A stretch of DNA of 64,000 nucleotides. Origin: UBA2705 sp963977105 (GTDB lineage Bacteria; Pseudomonadota; Alphaproteobacteria; Micavibrionales; Micavibrionaceae). Made by a program: the position numbers and the translations under genes. The notes under the pieces are model-generated. The model saw only the letters and a program-made list of their open reading frames with translations, was not told the origin of the DNA and searched no databases. Location of the stretch: assembly GCA_963977105.1 (NCBI GenBank), contig CAXBNI010000001.1:868001-932000 (forward strand), in the 5' to 3' direction. This document shows, piece by piece, positions 37,813 to 47,251 of this stretch (position 1 is its first letter; every line of letters starts with the position of its first letter).

Positions 37813-38280
37813 ATGAACATTCTTTTTGTATGCACGGGAAATATATGCCGCTCTCCAAGCGCCGAAGCGCTGTTAAAGCATAAATTAGCCCAGCGCGGCA
37901 TAACATCTTATCATATAGATTCCGCTGGCGTGGCAGGCTACCACATTGGCAATCCGCCAGATCATCGCGCCATTATTAGCGCGCAAGAATACGGCGTAGA
38001 CATGTCGTCACTTCAAGCGCGCAAAGTCAAAACTGAAGACTTCCAAAGCTTTGATATAATATTTGCAATGGATCGTGGCCACTTAGCGACATTGCAGGAT
38101 GACGCCCCGCAGGCACTTCATCATAAAATAAAGTTGTTCAACCATGAAGTTTATGGGCACGAGACGGATGTGGAAGACCCCTATTATGGTGGGCAGGCTG
38201 ACTTTGATATTATGTTCAAAAAACTAGACCACGGGCTAGATATACTTGTAGGTAACCCTATACAAAAGCATAGGCCTTAA
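37813..38280 (+). CDS. low-molecular-weight protein-tyrosine phosphatase
   Basis: A 155-residue LMW-PTP. The catalytic loop CX5R is 'CTGNICRS' (Cys7, Arg13) and the general acid lies in 'DVEDPYYGG'. Members remove phosphate from tyrosine kinases involved in capsule and envelope control, or act on arsenate in a related subfamily. The 'DPYY' form points to the tyrosine phosphatase branch. No tyrosine kinase gene is near. Confidence 0.92.
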   Translation: MNILFVCTGNICRSPSAEALLKHKLAQRGITSYHIDSAGVAGYHIGNPPDHRAIISAQEYGVDMSSLQARKVKTEDFQSFDIIFAMDRGHLATLQDDAPQALHHKIKLFNHEVYGHETDVEDPYYGGQADFDIMFKKLDHGLDILVGNPIQKHRP

Positions 38281-38303
38281 TGCTTTTTTCACAACAAAAG
38301 TCG

Positions 38304-38332
38304 TTGTATTCATCCGCATTACCACTTACAAT
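38304..38332 (+). promoter_or_regulatory. promoter of the single-domain response regulator
   Basis: TTGTAT (38304-38309), 17 bases, TACAAT (38327-38332), 37 bases before the ATG. Confidence 0.5.
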
Positions 38333-38369
38333 AAGGGCTATAGCATTTACAGGTAGGAACTAATCACAA

Positions 38370-38747
38370 ATGGCAAAAATTCTGGTAATTGATGATATGG
38401 AAGGCATTCGCCAAGCTATCATGAACACTCTTGAAAATGAAGGACATGTCGTAAGCGAAGCAAGCAACGGCGCCGAAGGTCAAGTTGCGATTGAAGCAAA
38501 TGATTACGACCTCATTATCACAGATATGTTCATGCCAGAAAAAGACGGCTTTGACATTATGACGTTTGCACGAGCGCGCGACAAAACAATCCCAATTATC
38601 GTCATTTCTGGTGGCGGCGCAGCATTAACTGCAGATTGGGCCCTGACCGGCGCAGAGGCCTTTGCAAGCGCAACGATACAAAAACCTTTTAAGTCGGAAG
38701 TGCTTGTCCGTACAGTTAACGAACAGCTCGAAAAAGCTAAAAGCTAA
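38370..38747 (+). CDS. single-domain response regulator
   Basis: A 125-residue CheY-like receiver with no output domain. The acidic pocket is Asp8/Asp9, the phospho-acceptor is Asp52 in 'LIITDMFMPEKDGFD', and the conserved lysine appears in 'IQKPFKSE'. It could receive phosphate from the hybrid kinase at 13848 or from a chemotaxis kinase elsewhere. Position alone does not decide between these. Confidence 0.92.
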   Translation: MAKILVIDDMEGIRQAIMNTLENEGHVVSEASNGAEGQVAIEANDYDLIITDMFMPEKDGFDIMTFARARDKTIPIIVISGGGAALTADWALTGAEAFASATIQKPFKSEVLVRTVNEQLEKAKS

Positions 38748-38790
38748 AAGCTAAACCCCACCACATATCACATCAAACAATAAAATGTTT

Positions 38791-39582
38791 CTATGGCTTG
38801 GGGTCATAAAACCCTGTATGTGCCGTTGGTGCATAAATAAAGCGGTTTGTATCCCCCTCCAAGACGACGCAGCCTAAGCGTCCATGTTTATAGACCCCAA
38901 CATCCACACCAATACGGTGATGCAATATTTCGGGTTCTTCTATAATGGTATGGCCGTGAATAACATATTTCTCACACGGTGTTTCCCATGATAAAAACGG
39001 CTCGCGTATATAGGTTAAATCCTCTTGCGTTTGCTCTGAGACAGGCTTTTGCGGGTCAATTCCGGCATGGGCAAATAGATAGTCATCCTCAACATGCACA
39101 AACGGCGCGTTGCCGATAAAGGCCTTATGCTTTTTAGGCATGGATTTTGAAAGCTCAATTTGTAGCCGCTCAATTTCCGCAGGACGCAGTGCTTCATATT
39201 CAACATCATCAACATTGACACCATAAGATTTAAGCGTATTAAGCCCGCCCCACTTAAACCAATTCAATGTATCAGGCCCAATGCGACCTTGTGCAAAATC
39301 TTGCAAGCATAAATCATGGTTGCCGCATATAAATATGCGTGTAATGCCGTCTTTTATTTTTTGCTGTGCGATCAAATTATCAAGTACGCCTGCCGATTCT
39401 GGCCCGCGATCAATATAATCACCAAGGTAGATAATAAAAACATCTTGTCCCTTTTCCTTCGGGTCAATGTCACTATTTTTTAAATCATCAGCGATCGCCG
39501 CCTGCATATTTTCTAATGCATCCAGATAGCCGTGGATATCTCCGATAGCATAAATACGTTTTCCTGATTTTAAACTTGGCAT
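38791..39582 (-). CDS. metallophosphoesterase, PPP-like
   Basis: A 263-residue calcineurin-like phosphoesterase: 'YAIGDIHGYLDAL', 'IYLGDYIDRGPES', 'FICGNHDLCLQ' and 'YVIHGHTIIEEP' supply the metal ligands. It is shorter than, and distinct from, the enzyme at 16301. Serine/threonine protein phosphatase activity is the usual annotation. The substrate is unknown. Confidence 0.9.
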   Translation of the reverse strand: MPSLKSGKRIYAIGDIHGYLDALENMQAAIADDLKNSDIDPKEKGQDVFIIYLGDYIDRGPESAGVLDNLIAQQKIKDGITRIFICGNHDLCLQDFAQGRIGPDTLNWFKWGGLNTLKSYGVNVDDVEYEALRPAEIERLQIELSKSMPKKHKAFIGNAPFVHVEDDYLFAHAGIDPQKPVSEQTQEDLTYIREPFLSWETPCEKYVIHGHTIIEEPEILHHRIGVDVGVYKHGRLGCVVLEGDTNRFIYAPTAHTGFYDPKP

Positions 39583-39636
39583 GTTGATCCACTCTACTCG
39601 CTTGCATTATTTTATGGTTTCAGCCATAAGGTTTAT

Positions 39637-40569
39637 ATGTTTGATCATATAAAAATATACAGCTCAGCGCTAGGGTTAACACATGATACACGCGCAGACC
39701 ACCCCGAACGTGTGGCGCGCTTAGAAGTTTTACGCGAACTTATCGCCAGCGCGCCTTATAATGACATTGCAAGAACTGACGATTTCACCGCAAGCGATGA
39801 CGACATATTACGTGTCCACTCCAATGCGCACCTTACAATCATCAAGGAAACCGCGCCAAGCGAAGTTGGTGAATATGAACATATTGACCATGACACCATC
39901 TTATCATATGGCAGCCTTAATGCCGCGCTTAGCGCTGCGGGTGCACCCGTACAGGCCGTAAGCGACATTCATGCGGGCACCAATACAGTCGGCCTCTGCA
40001 TGAGCCGCCCGCCAGGGCACCACGCAACCTATAATAATGCCATGGGATTTTGTATTTTTAACAATGTGATGATTGGCGCCGCAAAGGCTGCTGCGCTTGG
40101 TTACAAGCGCATTGCTGTGATTGATTTTGATGTTCATCACGGTAATGGCTGCGCAGATATCTTGAACCACGTCAGCTTGCCCTGCTTTTATATATCCACC
40201 CATCAGCAACACCATTACCCCCATACGGGTCTTGCCGAAGAAAACACCGCACAGAAGGTTTTAAACATCCCCCTTCCCGCGGGTAGCAGCGGCGCAGAAA
40301 TATGTGCGTGTTATGCTGATGAAATATTCCCTGCCTTGCACAGCTATAAACCTGATTTTGTCTTCATTTCAGCCGGATTTGATGGACATAAGAATGACCC
40401 ATACGGCGCATTCAATCTGACCGAAAAAGATTATCATTGGCTCAGCCTTGAAATATATGAAATTGCGAAAAAATATGCGGAAGGACGCGTCGTCTCTATT
40501 CTGGAGGGCGGCTATGATCTAGATGCATTAAAGGGCAGCTACGCTGCCCATATTGATGCCTTTCGATAA
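39637..40569 (+). CDS. histone deacetylase family protein
   Basis: A 310-residue member of the arginase/HDAC-fold amidohydrolases. It has 'HPERVARLEVLRELI', 'MSRPPGHHATYNNAMGFCIF' and the zinc-binding 'IDFDVHHGNGCAD', and ends with 'VSILEGGYDL'. Bacterial homologs are AcuC-like protein deacetylases or acetylpolyamine amidohydrolases. The gene is monocistronic. Confidence 0.92.
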   Translation: MFDHIKIYSSALGLTHDTRADHPERVARLEVLRELIASAPYNDIARTDDFTASDDDILRVHSNAHLTIIKETAPSEVGEYEHIDHDTILSYGSLNAALSAAGAPVQAVSDIHAGTNTVGLCMSRPPGHHATYNNAMGFCIFNNVMIGAAKAAALGYKRIAVIDFDVHHGNGCADILNHVSLPCFYISTHQQHHYPHTGLAEENTAQKVLNIPLPAGSSGAEICACYADEIFPALHSYKPDFVFISAGFDGHKNDPYGAFNLTEKDYHWLSLEIYEIAKKYAEGRVVSILEGGYDLDALKGSYAAHIDAFR

Positions 40570-40590
40570 AAAGTTTTGGTGCAACGCCTC

Positions 40591-40722
40591 TTACACTGTA
40601 CGTATACGTGGGCGCTCTATAAACAATCTATTTACATCAAACTTATGGTTCAGTTTTTGTGCCTGAGAGACACGCCACGCGAAAAGATTCGCTTTTAAAC
40701 TACTTGTATCTTTATCATTCAT
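40591..40722 (-). CDS. 43-residue basic microprotein
   Basis: A small gene of 43 codons, ending in TAA at 40591-40593. It has a perfect AGGAGG ribosome binding site (complement of 40731-40736) eight bases from the ATG. The protein begins 'MNDKDTSSLKANLFAWRV' and ends 'FIERPRIRTV'. It is basic, with one Trp and no membrane segment. It fills most of the gap between the deacetylase-family gene and the flavin oxidase. The function is unknown. The strength of the ribosome site argues that it is translated. Confidence 0.6.
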   Translation of the reverse strand: MNDKDTSSLKANLFAWRVSQAQKLNHKFDVNRLFIERPRIRTV

Positions 40723-40843
40723 AATAAAAGCCTCCTGCTATAAGTGTTTTCATAATATATTATAGCGTAAAAAGTCCCTAATCAGCCGTGCATTGTTTGC
40801 AGAGCACAGGCTCCAGTTATGCATAGCGCGCATAGCCAGCCAT

Positions 40844-42397
40844 CTACCTATAGCGCACCGGAGAGATTATACCCTTTGTATCAATTGCTTGGCTTATCCT
40901 CTTACTTAACGAGACTACCCCGTCATACAGGCGATCCATAGCAAAACTGGGCACACGATACGGGCCAAAGCCACGTTTAAGCCCCTCCTCCATTAAATGT
41001 AAATAACATTTTTGCGCTGCTGCGCTCTGCGTATCACGGTCATAGATCAGCGCCGTAAGTGCAGTAAAGTAGCTATCGGCGTAATTGGTAAAGTTATAAG
41101 CGGGGGTAATTCCGTATTGTGGGCAGACTTCATTTAGTAGATCCTGCAAGCTTTTGACGGCCTCATGTGTCATGGGGAGTAAAGGCGCGTACCATATAAG
41201 GCCGCAGCCATCTCGCGCAGGGTCAACAGGCGCATTAGGTTGCGGTGGCTTTTGATTACGCCAATACGCAAAACTCAATATTTCATCCGAAGGCCGGCCA
41301 TGCATAAACCCCCACAGCGATGTCAGCGGCGCCACTTTGTGACGCAGGCTCTTCGGCAGGAAAGATTTTAGTTTTTGCAGGGCGGCAAAACGTAGCCCAT
41401 TTATCATCACATATTTTTTCGCTTGCGGCTTTAATGCCCGTGCGAGGTATTTTGCAATGCCCTGTGTGATCGCCTTTGGCCCCATCGCTGTGATTACAAT
41501 GGTATATGGCGCCATATGGTTTTCCGCCCCGAGCGCCTTTAAGCGCTCCGCGCTTATCGCTTGCTGTGAGGCCAACAAATCTTCTGGGTACGCCACACCT
41601 GCTGCCGCCATAGCGTAGGCGCTATCAAATATTTTTATCGACAGGCTCGGCACGTCCCAGCCCTGACGAAACACGCGCAAATCTTCTATGATTGACGCCA
41701 AGTTTTCACTTCCCACTTCGGCAATCACGGCCAATGAAGACTCAGGCTTGCGAGACAGCCTTACCGTCATTTGCGTAACAATGCCTAACCCACTTTGAAA
41801 AAACAGTCCGTCAGTATAAGCCCCAAGACCATGTCGATACAATTTATCAACCCCCTCACAGCCGAGCTGAGTGAGCACTGGCTCATAAAGACCCCCGTCA
41901 GGAAGCACCGCCTTTAAATGCGTTACAGCCGCAGCATGATCCATGTGCGGCGCAATGCCAAAGCCGCGTTCTAGATAATTGCCAATAATAGTTGTCTGCG
42001 GGCTTGAGCCTGTTGGCGACATAATATGGACATCGCCATTCGCATATAGAAAGTCAGATAATTGTTGCTGCGTAACCCCTGGCTCAACCGTGACGTAACC
42101 CAGCTTCGGGTTATATTCGAGGACTTTATCCATTAAGCCTAAATCGACAATAATGTTATCTGCACTAACGGGTGATCCGTCCGAATAGCCCCAGTTTTTA
42201 CCACTACTAATCGGGTAAAGCTTCAGGCCTTCTGCCTGCGCAATACGCACAATTTTTTGTATCTCGTCCTGTTTTGTGGGCTTAATTACGCCTGCAATGC
42301 GCGGTGCATGTCCAGTTGTCGCAGCGTTTTGATAGTCATCACTTACGATGATTTGGCCTTTTGCCAAAACCGAAGAGAACAAAGTTTCAATACTCAT
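40844..42397 (-). CDS. FAD-linked oxidase of the vanillyl-alcohol oxidase/4-cresol dehydrogenase type
   Basis: A 517-residue flavoprotein. The PCMH-type FAD domain covers about residues 35-230 ('LYPISSGKNWGYSDGSPV', 'VTVEPGVTQQQLSDFLYAN', 'SPTGSSPQTTIIGNYLERG'). A substrate domain follows, with 'GCGLIWYAPLLPMTHEAV' and the C-terminal 'SFAMDRLYDG'. The nearest named relatives are 4-cresol dehydrogenase flavoprotein subunits and vanillyl-alcohol oxidases, which act on para-substituted phenols. No cytochrome subunit gene is adjacent, so the electron acceptor and substrate are open. Confidence 0.8.
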   Translation of the reverse strand: MSIETLFSSVLAKGQIIVSDDYQNAATTGHAPRIAGVIKPTKQDEIQKIVRIAQAEGLKLYPISSGKNWGYSDGSPVSADNIIVDLGLMDKVLEYNPKLGYVTVEPGVTQQQLSDFLYANGDVHIMSPTGSSPQTTIIGNYLERGFGIAPHMDHAAAVTHLKAVLPDGGLYEPVLTQLGCEGVDKLYRHGLGAYTDGLFFQSGLGIVTQMTVRLSRKPESSLAVIAEVGSENLASIIEDLRVFRQGWDVPSLSIKIFDSAYAMAAAGVAYPEDLLASQQAISAERLKALGAENHMAPYTIVITAMGPKAITQGIAKYLARALKPQAKKYVMINGLRFAALQKLKSFLPKSLRHKVAPLTSLWGFMHGRPSDEILSFAYWRNQKPPQPNAPVDPARDGCGLIWYAPLLPMTHEAVKSLQDLLNEVCPQYGITPAYNFTNYADSYFTALTALIYDRDTQSAAAQKCYLHLMEEGLKRGFGPYRVPSFAMDRLYDGVVSLSKRISQAIDTKGIISPVRYR

Positions 42398-42490
42398 AAT
42401 AATCCGTGAAGAAATGTGTTGAGGGGCGTTTTAGTAACGGTGAGAGTATATGCCCTTGCCTATCAAATATCAATTACAGCTTCTTAAAAC

Positions 42491-42985
42491 TTATGACTTA
42501 ACTGCGCGCCCGTCTGCATCGCCTTGATAATTACGTTTAGGGTTATTCACACCAAGATGCGTAATGTCGGCGATCGACTTTATATACTCAGGGCACATTG
42601 CACGCAGCACTAGAGCCTTAAGAATACGGCTGTGATAATCCATATACGGCGCGGATTGTCCTGCGCAATCTTTTACAACGTAAATAAGTATCGGGCTATC
42701 AGGGTAATCGTCATGGGTCAGATGAACTTTTTCGTAATGATCGTCTTTCACACCTTCGCATACGTCGAGCACAGCTTCACATGCGCTCGTGATTTCATAA
42801 AGGCAGCCCCAAATTTGATCTTGGGTTTCACCTGTGTGGAATATATTCGCACCACTATGTTTCGGGCTAAAAGCGAATCTCCATCCCTTAAAACCTATAT
42901 TTCCGACATAAAGCGCGTCAGGGCAGCGTTTCTCCATCTGCACTGAATACATGTTTGAACCGTATGAAAAGTAATATTTAGGCAT
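42491..42985 (-). CDS. gamma-glutamylcyclotransferase-family protein
   Basis: A 164-residue protein of the AIG2/GGCT fold. The substrate-binding 'YYFSYGSNM' lies at the N-terminus, and 'AVLDVCEGVKDDHYEK' contains the catalytic glutamate region. A GTG at 43021 would add 12 residues, but the ATG at 42985 has AAGGGA upstream and leads directly into the conserved motif. It may cleave gamma-glutamyl peptides; the exact substrate is unknown. Confidence 0.82.
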   Translation of the reverse strand: MPKYYFSYGSNMYSVQMEKRCPDALYVGNIGFKGWRFAFSPKHSGANIFHTGETQDQIWGCLYEITSACEAVLDVCEGVKDDHYEKVHLTHDDYPDSPILIYVVKDCAGQSAPYMDYHSRILKALVLRAMCPEYIKSIADITHLGVNNPKRNYQGDADGRAVKS

Positions 42986-43054
42986 CTCGTCCCTTACATA
43001 CAAAGGCTCTAAGCGCTTCACTTAGAGAGCTGTGCGTATTTACAATCTATCATC

Positions 43055-43083
43055 TTGTACTTAACCCCATTCTGAAATACAAT
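43055..43083 (+). promoter_or_regulatory. promoter of xseB-ispA
   Basis: TTGTAC (43055-43060), 17 bases, TACAAT (43078-43083), 40 bases upstream of xseB. Confidence 0.5.
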
Positions 43084-43123
43084 GCCGATGTTTTAATTAA
43101 TAGTAATGAATTGATAAAAAGAC

Positions 43124-43366
43124 ATGGCTGAACAGAATATTAAAGACATGAACTTTGAATCCGCATTGGGAGAGCTCGAAACACTCGTGCAGAACCTTGA
43201 AAGCGGACAGACAAGCTTGGAAGATTCCATTAATGCTTATGAACGTGGTGTATCCTTGAAAAAGCACTGTGAGAAAAAGCTAAAAGAAGCTGAGCTGAAA
43301 ATCGAACAAATATCCCAGAACGAAGACGGCACAGTAAGCACTGCGCCTTTCGCAGCTGAGCAATAA
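43124..43366 (+). CDS. xseB: exodeoxyribonuclease VII small subunit
   Basis: An 80-residue XseB with the defining helical hairpin 'FESALGELETLVQNLESGQ' followed by 'LEDSINAYERGVSLKKHCEK'. It joins XseA to form exonuclease VII, which degrades single-stranded DNA. xseA is not in the window. It precedes ispA, as in many proteobacteria. Confidence 0.95.
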   Translation: MAEQNIKDMNFESALGELETLVQNLESGQTSLEDSINAYERGVSLKKHCEKKLKEAELKIEQISQNEDGTVSTAPFAAEQ

Positions 43367-43419
43367 ACACAGCACCGCTAAACGCATAATATATAGATTA
43401 TAATCAAGGAGTACCCAAT

Positions 43420-44331
43420 ATGGCGCCATCCCCAAGATCCGCATCCCCCCGCCTTCAAACGGCAATGGATGAAGTGGCCGAAGCGTTAGAACGCACATTA
43501 ACACGTTTATTGCCTGATACAGATTTAGCGGAAGCTCCCTTATTCGATGCAATGCGTTATGGCGTACTTGATGGCGGTAAACGCCTACGCCCATTCATGG
43601 TTGTTGAAACAGCAAAATTATTTAATGTTGACCCATACCGCGCACGCCGCGTCGCAGCCGCACTTGAAATGGTGCATTGTTACTCCCTTATGCACGATGA
43701 TTTACCAGCAATGGATAATTCACATATGCGCCGCGGTAAAGCTTCGGTGCACACGCATTATGACGAAGCGACAGCTATTCTTGCTGGCGATGCGCTTTTG
43801 ACTCTCGCGTTTGAAATCCTGTCCAGTTCCGACACACATGAAGACCCACACGTTAGATGTCAGCTTATCACTGAACTTGCCAAAGCATCTGGCGGTCACG
43901 GTATGCTCGGCGGTCAAATGCTGGACCTTATCGGTGAAAACGAAGAGTTTGACCTTGGCACGATTAGCCGCTTACAGCGCATGAAAACAGGTCAGCTCAT
44001 GTGCTTCGCATGTGAAGCCGGCGCGATTCTCGGTAAAGCGGGTGAGCCACAGCGCAAGGCTTTGAAAAACTTTGCGCATGACCTTGGCCTTGCCTTCCAA
44101 GTTACTGATGATATTTTGGACGTTGAAGCAGACCCTGTAGAAACTGGCAAGCCTGCTAACCAAGACGATAACGCAGGTAAATCAACCTTCGTTTCAGAAA
44201 TGGGCATTGATAACGCGAAAGAACGCGCAGAAATGCTTATTGGTCAAGCTGTACGTCACCTGCATGTCTTTGGTGGACGCGCTGATGTATTACGCGACCT
44301 TGCTGATTATGTTTTGGGCCGCAGAGCTTAA
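43420..44331 (+). CDS. ispA: farnesyl diphosphate synthase
   Basis: A 303-residue prenyltransferase that makes FPP from IPP and DMAPP. The first aspartate motif 'MHDDLPAMDNSHMRRGK' has the DDx4D form typical of bacterial FPP synthases, and the second is 'TDDILDVEAD'. The C-terminal region 'DDNAGKSTFVSEMG' binds substrate phosphate. A GGAGT-type ribosome binding site precedes it. FPP feeds the polyprenyl synthase at 23321. Confidence 0.95.
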   Translation: MAPSPRSASPRLQTAMDEVAEALERTLTRLLPDTDLAEAPLFDAMRYGVLDGGKRLRPFMVVETAKLFNVDPYRARRVAAALEMVHCYSLMHDDLPAMDNSHMRRGKASVHTHYDEATAILAGDALLTLAFEILSSSDTHEDPHVRCQLITELAKASGGHGMLGGQMLDLIGENEEFDLGTISRLQRMKTGQLMCFACEAGAILGKAGEPQRKALKNFAHDLGLAFQVTDDILDVEADPVETGKPANQDDNAGKSTFVSEMGIDNAKERAEMLIGQAVRHLHVFGGRADVLRDLADYVLGRRA

Positions 44332-44355
44332 TCATATTCCATTACGCCAATTCAG

Positions 44356-44380
44356 AAAACCGCCTTTACGGGCGGTTTTT
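44356..44380 (+). terminator. terminator of xseB-ispA
   Basis: The stem AAAACCGCC/GGCGGTTTT is followed by Ts. It separates ispA from dxs, so dxs must have its own promoter or be reached by read-through. Confidence 0.8.
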
Positions 44381-44454
44381 ATTTGCCTTTAGTGGTGAAA
44401 AAGCCTTTAATCAGGCCACTCAAAAAAATAAAGCGCCAAAATAAGGGTTTCAAA

Positions 44455-46395
44455 GTGCATAACAAAGCATCAGAAGACAAAAATACCGAGGACACAGCAA
44501 TCTATTTGGACGTACTTTCCAATGATAGTGCAACCCCATTACTCGACGCGGTAAAAATTCCCGCCGGTCTTCGCAATTATTCTGTTGCGCAGCTTAAACA
44601 AATTGCCGATGAACTCCGTCACGAAACAATTGACGCCGTATCCCAAACTGGCGGGCACCTTGGCGCAGGCCTTGGCGTAGTTGAGCTCACTGTTGCCATT
44701 CATAGCGTGTTTGACACCCCGCATGACCGCCTTATCTGGGATGTTGGTCATCAATGTTATCCGCATAAAATCCTAACTGGACGCCGTGATCGCATTCGCA
44801 CCATCCGCCAAGGCGGTGGACTCTCTGGTTTCACCAAACGCAGTGAAAGTGAGTATGACCCTTTTGGTGCTGCGCACAGTTCTACATCAATTTCAGCCGG
44901 CCTTGGCATGGCTGCAGCCGCTGACCTGCAAAATGATCCAAAAAACGTTATCTGCGTTATTGGCGATGGTTCAATTTCAGCCGGCATGGCTTATGAGGCC
45001 TTAAATAATGCTGGCGAGCTTAAGAAAAAAATGATCGTCATTCTCAACGATAATGACATGTCGATTGCGCCGCCTGTTGGCGCGATGAGTAAATATCTCT
45101 CTCGGCTTGTTTCATCACGGCCTTATCTTGGCGCGCGCGAAAAAGGCAAGTCGATCACAGACCACCTGCCGCGCCCATTGCGCAACATGGCTAAATCTGT
45201 CGAAGAAGGTACGCGCTCTGCCCTTGGTCACGGGACATTTTTTGAAGATCTCGGCTTTTATTATATTGGCCCAATTAACGGCCATGACATGGATGCACTT
45301 ATTCCTGTACTGCGCAATTTGCGTGATACAGAACAAGAAGGCCCTTTCCTGATCCATGCGATCACTGAAAAAGGACATGGGTACGCCCCTGCTGAGCAAG
45401 CCGCGGATAAAATGCACGGCGTAGCAAAGTTCGATGTCTCGACTGGCACGCAAAGCAAATCAAAGCCGTCCGCGCCGAGTTACACAAAAATCTTCGCTGA
45501 AACATTAACCGCCCTCGCCCATGATGATGACAAAATTGTCGGCATTACGGCGGCGATGCCAGATGGCACCGGCATGAATGTTTTTGCCAAAGCGCATCCA
45601 AAGCGTATGTTTGATGTCGGTATAGCAGAGCAGCACGCGGTGACTTTTTCTGCGGGGCTCGCGACTGAAGGCATGAAGCCTTTCTGTGCAATTTATTCTT
45701 CGTTTTTACAGCGCGGCTATGACCAGCTGGTACACGACGTCGCAATACAAAACCTGCCGGTGCGTTTTATCTTGGACCGCGCAGGGCTAGTGGGCGCTGA
45801 TGGCTGCACTCATGCAGGCGCGTTTGACCTTGCTTATCTATGTTGTATCCCCAATATGGTGGTGATGGCACCATCTGATGAAGCCGAACTCGCCAAAATG
45901 GTGACAACGGCCGCCGCTTATAATGACGGCCCCTGCGCGATACGTTACCCACGCGGCGAAGGTACTGGCGTCGAGCTACCTGCGCAAGGTGAAACAATTG
46001 AAATCGGCAAGTCACAAATGCGCCGTGAAGGCAAAAAACTCGCCATATTGAATTTGGGCTGCCGTATGCAGGATGCATTAGAGGCTGCCAATGATGGTGA
46101 CTACACCGTGATTGACATGCGTTTTGCAAAGCCGCTTGATACAGCAATGATTAAAAACATTATTGCCACGCATGACGCCCTTATCACGATTGAAGAAGGC
46201 GCACAAAATGGCTTTGGCGCACATGTCTTAGAGTATATCTGCAATGCAGGCCTGATGGATGACAAACCGATTAAACTACGCAGTATGACATTGCCCGATG
46301 CATATCAAGACCAAGACACGCAAGATAAACAATATGCAGATGCTGGCCTAGATGCTGCGTCAATACTTAAAATGGCACAAAGCCTTATTAATTAG
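44455..46395 (+). CDS. dxs: 1-deoxy-D-xylulose-5-phosphate synthase
   Basis: A 646-residue thiamine diphosphate enzyme, the first step of the MEP isoprenoid pathway. The TPP-binding block 'VIGDGSISAGMAYEALNNAG' and the transketolase pyrimidine and C-terminal domains are present ('GIAEQHAVTFSAGLATEGM'). The frame is open to a TTG at 44383, but that is immediately behind the ispA terminator. A GTG at 44455 with AAGGG seven bases upstream gives the usual length, so I chose it. The ispA-dxs neighbourhood is common in alphaproteobacteria. Confidence 0.93.
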   Translation: MHNKASEDKNTEDTAIYLDVLSNDSATPLLDAVKIPAGLRNYSVAQLKQIADELRHETIDAVSQTGGHLGAGLGVVELTVAIHSVFDTPHDRLIWDVGHQCYPHKILTGRRDRIRTIRQGGGLSGFTKRSESEYDPFGAAHSSTSISAGLGMAAAADLQNDPKNVICVIGDGSISAGMAYEALNNAGELKKKMIVILNDNDMSIAPPVGAMSKYLSRLVSSRPYLGAREKGKSITDHLPRPLRNMAKSVEEGTRSALGHGTFFEDLGFYYIGPINGHDMDALIPVLRNLRDTEQEGPFLIHAITEKGHGYAPAEQAADKMHGVAKFDVSTGTQSKSKPSAPSYTKIFAETLTALAHDDDKIVGITAAMPDGTGMNVFAKAHPKRMFDVGIAEQHAVTFSAGLATEGMKPFCAIYSSFLQRGYDQLVHDVAIQNLPVRFILDRAGLVGADGCTHAGAFDLAYLCCIPNMVVMAPSDEAELAKMVTTAAAYNDGPCAIRYPRGEGTGVELPAQGETIEIGKSQMRREGKKLAILNLGCRMQDALEAANDGDYTVIDMRFAKPLDTAMIKNIIATHDALITIEEGAQNGFGAHVLEYICNAGLMDDKPIKLRSMTLPDAYQDQDTQDKQYADAGLDAASILKMAQSLIN

Positions 46396-46414
46396 AGTAT
46401 ACTGAGTACGAAAA

Positions 46415-47221
46415 ATGCATGATTTAAATATGGACATTGAAAAACCTACCATCATCCTACTTGATATGGATGGCACATTAGTACGTCACCGCAATAAATT
46501 TGTCTTAAACATGCTAGAACGTTTAGATGATTTTCTACTACGTTTTGGTCGCCTATTTCGCATCTTTCGCATTCGCCTACGCCGCAACAAAAACTTCCCT
46601 AAATTTTTATTGCCCGGTGATGATAGCGGCAAAATGAGCGCGAAGCGCAAAACGATGTTCGTCCATGGCACAATTCATAAACTCCGCCGCAAGGAAGTAA
46701 ATCAAATTGTCCGTGTATCAAACGGCGCTCGAAAGTTTTTAGAAACAGCCCAAAGCCATGGCATTCCTATGGCTTTAGTCAGTAACGGCCTCGGCAGCGG
46801 TTATGGGCATGATATTTTAAAGCGCTTTCAACTGGCTGATTTCTTTGAAACCGCGATTTTCCGCGAAGACTACGCCTTTGCCAAGCCTTATCCTGACCCG
46901 CTGCTACGCGCCCTCGATAAAATTGGACGACCATTACGCCACGATGATGTGATTTGGTATTTGGGGGATCGCAACAAAGATGTTAAGGCCGCGATGGCCG
47001 CGCATTATTACCTATCTAGCCGCGAAGATACCGTTAAAAAGGTTATCCCGTTTGCGTATGAGTTATTCAGCACAGCTTTTTTTGAAGCACTGAAACAGGG
47101 TTTACCGCAGCACCATATCATTGGATCATTTAAAGAGTACACTCACTTACTTGATTCTCTATACTTAGCAGCAGATGCAAAAAAACCTTCATCACCGATC
47201 GGTGATGAAGCTGATAAATAA
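46415..47221 (+). CDS. HAD-family hydrolase
   Basis: A 268-residue haloacid dehalogenase-like hydrolase. Motif I is 'LLDMDGTLVRHR' (nucleophile Asp17), motif II 'ALVSNG', motif III includes Lys in 'FAKPYPD', and motif IV is 'YLGDRNKDVKAA'. A basic, Arg-rich cap insert follows motif I. It lies 19 bases after dxs and may be co-transcribed. Its phosphatase substrate is unknown. Its last codons contain a terminator hairpin that serves the converging gene. Confidence 0.85.
   Translation: MHDLNMDIEKPTIILLDMDGTLVRHRNKFVLNMLERLDDFLLRFGRLFRIFRIRLRRNKNFPKFLLPGDDSGKMSAKRKTMFVHGTIHKLRRKEVNQIVRVSNGARKFLETAQSHGIPMALVSNGLGSGYGHDILKRFQLADFFETAIFREDYAFAKPYPDPLLRALDKIGRPLRHDDVIWYLGDRNKDVKAAMAAHYYLSSREDTVKKVIPFAYELFSTAFFEALKQGLPQHHIIGSFKEYTHLLDSLYLAADAKKPSSPIGDEADK
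47179..47210 (-). terminator. terminator of the 87-residue gene, embedded in the HAD coding region
   Basis: A perfect 24-base palindrome (47187-47210, core CACCGATCGGTG) is followed on the minus strand by GG and seven Ts (47179-47185). It lies about 42 bases past the minus-strand stop at 47252 and within the final codons of the plus-strand HAD gene. Confidence 0.75.
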
Positions 47222-47251
47222 CCATTATTCCAGAATTAAATCAGACGAAAC

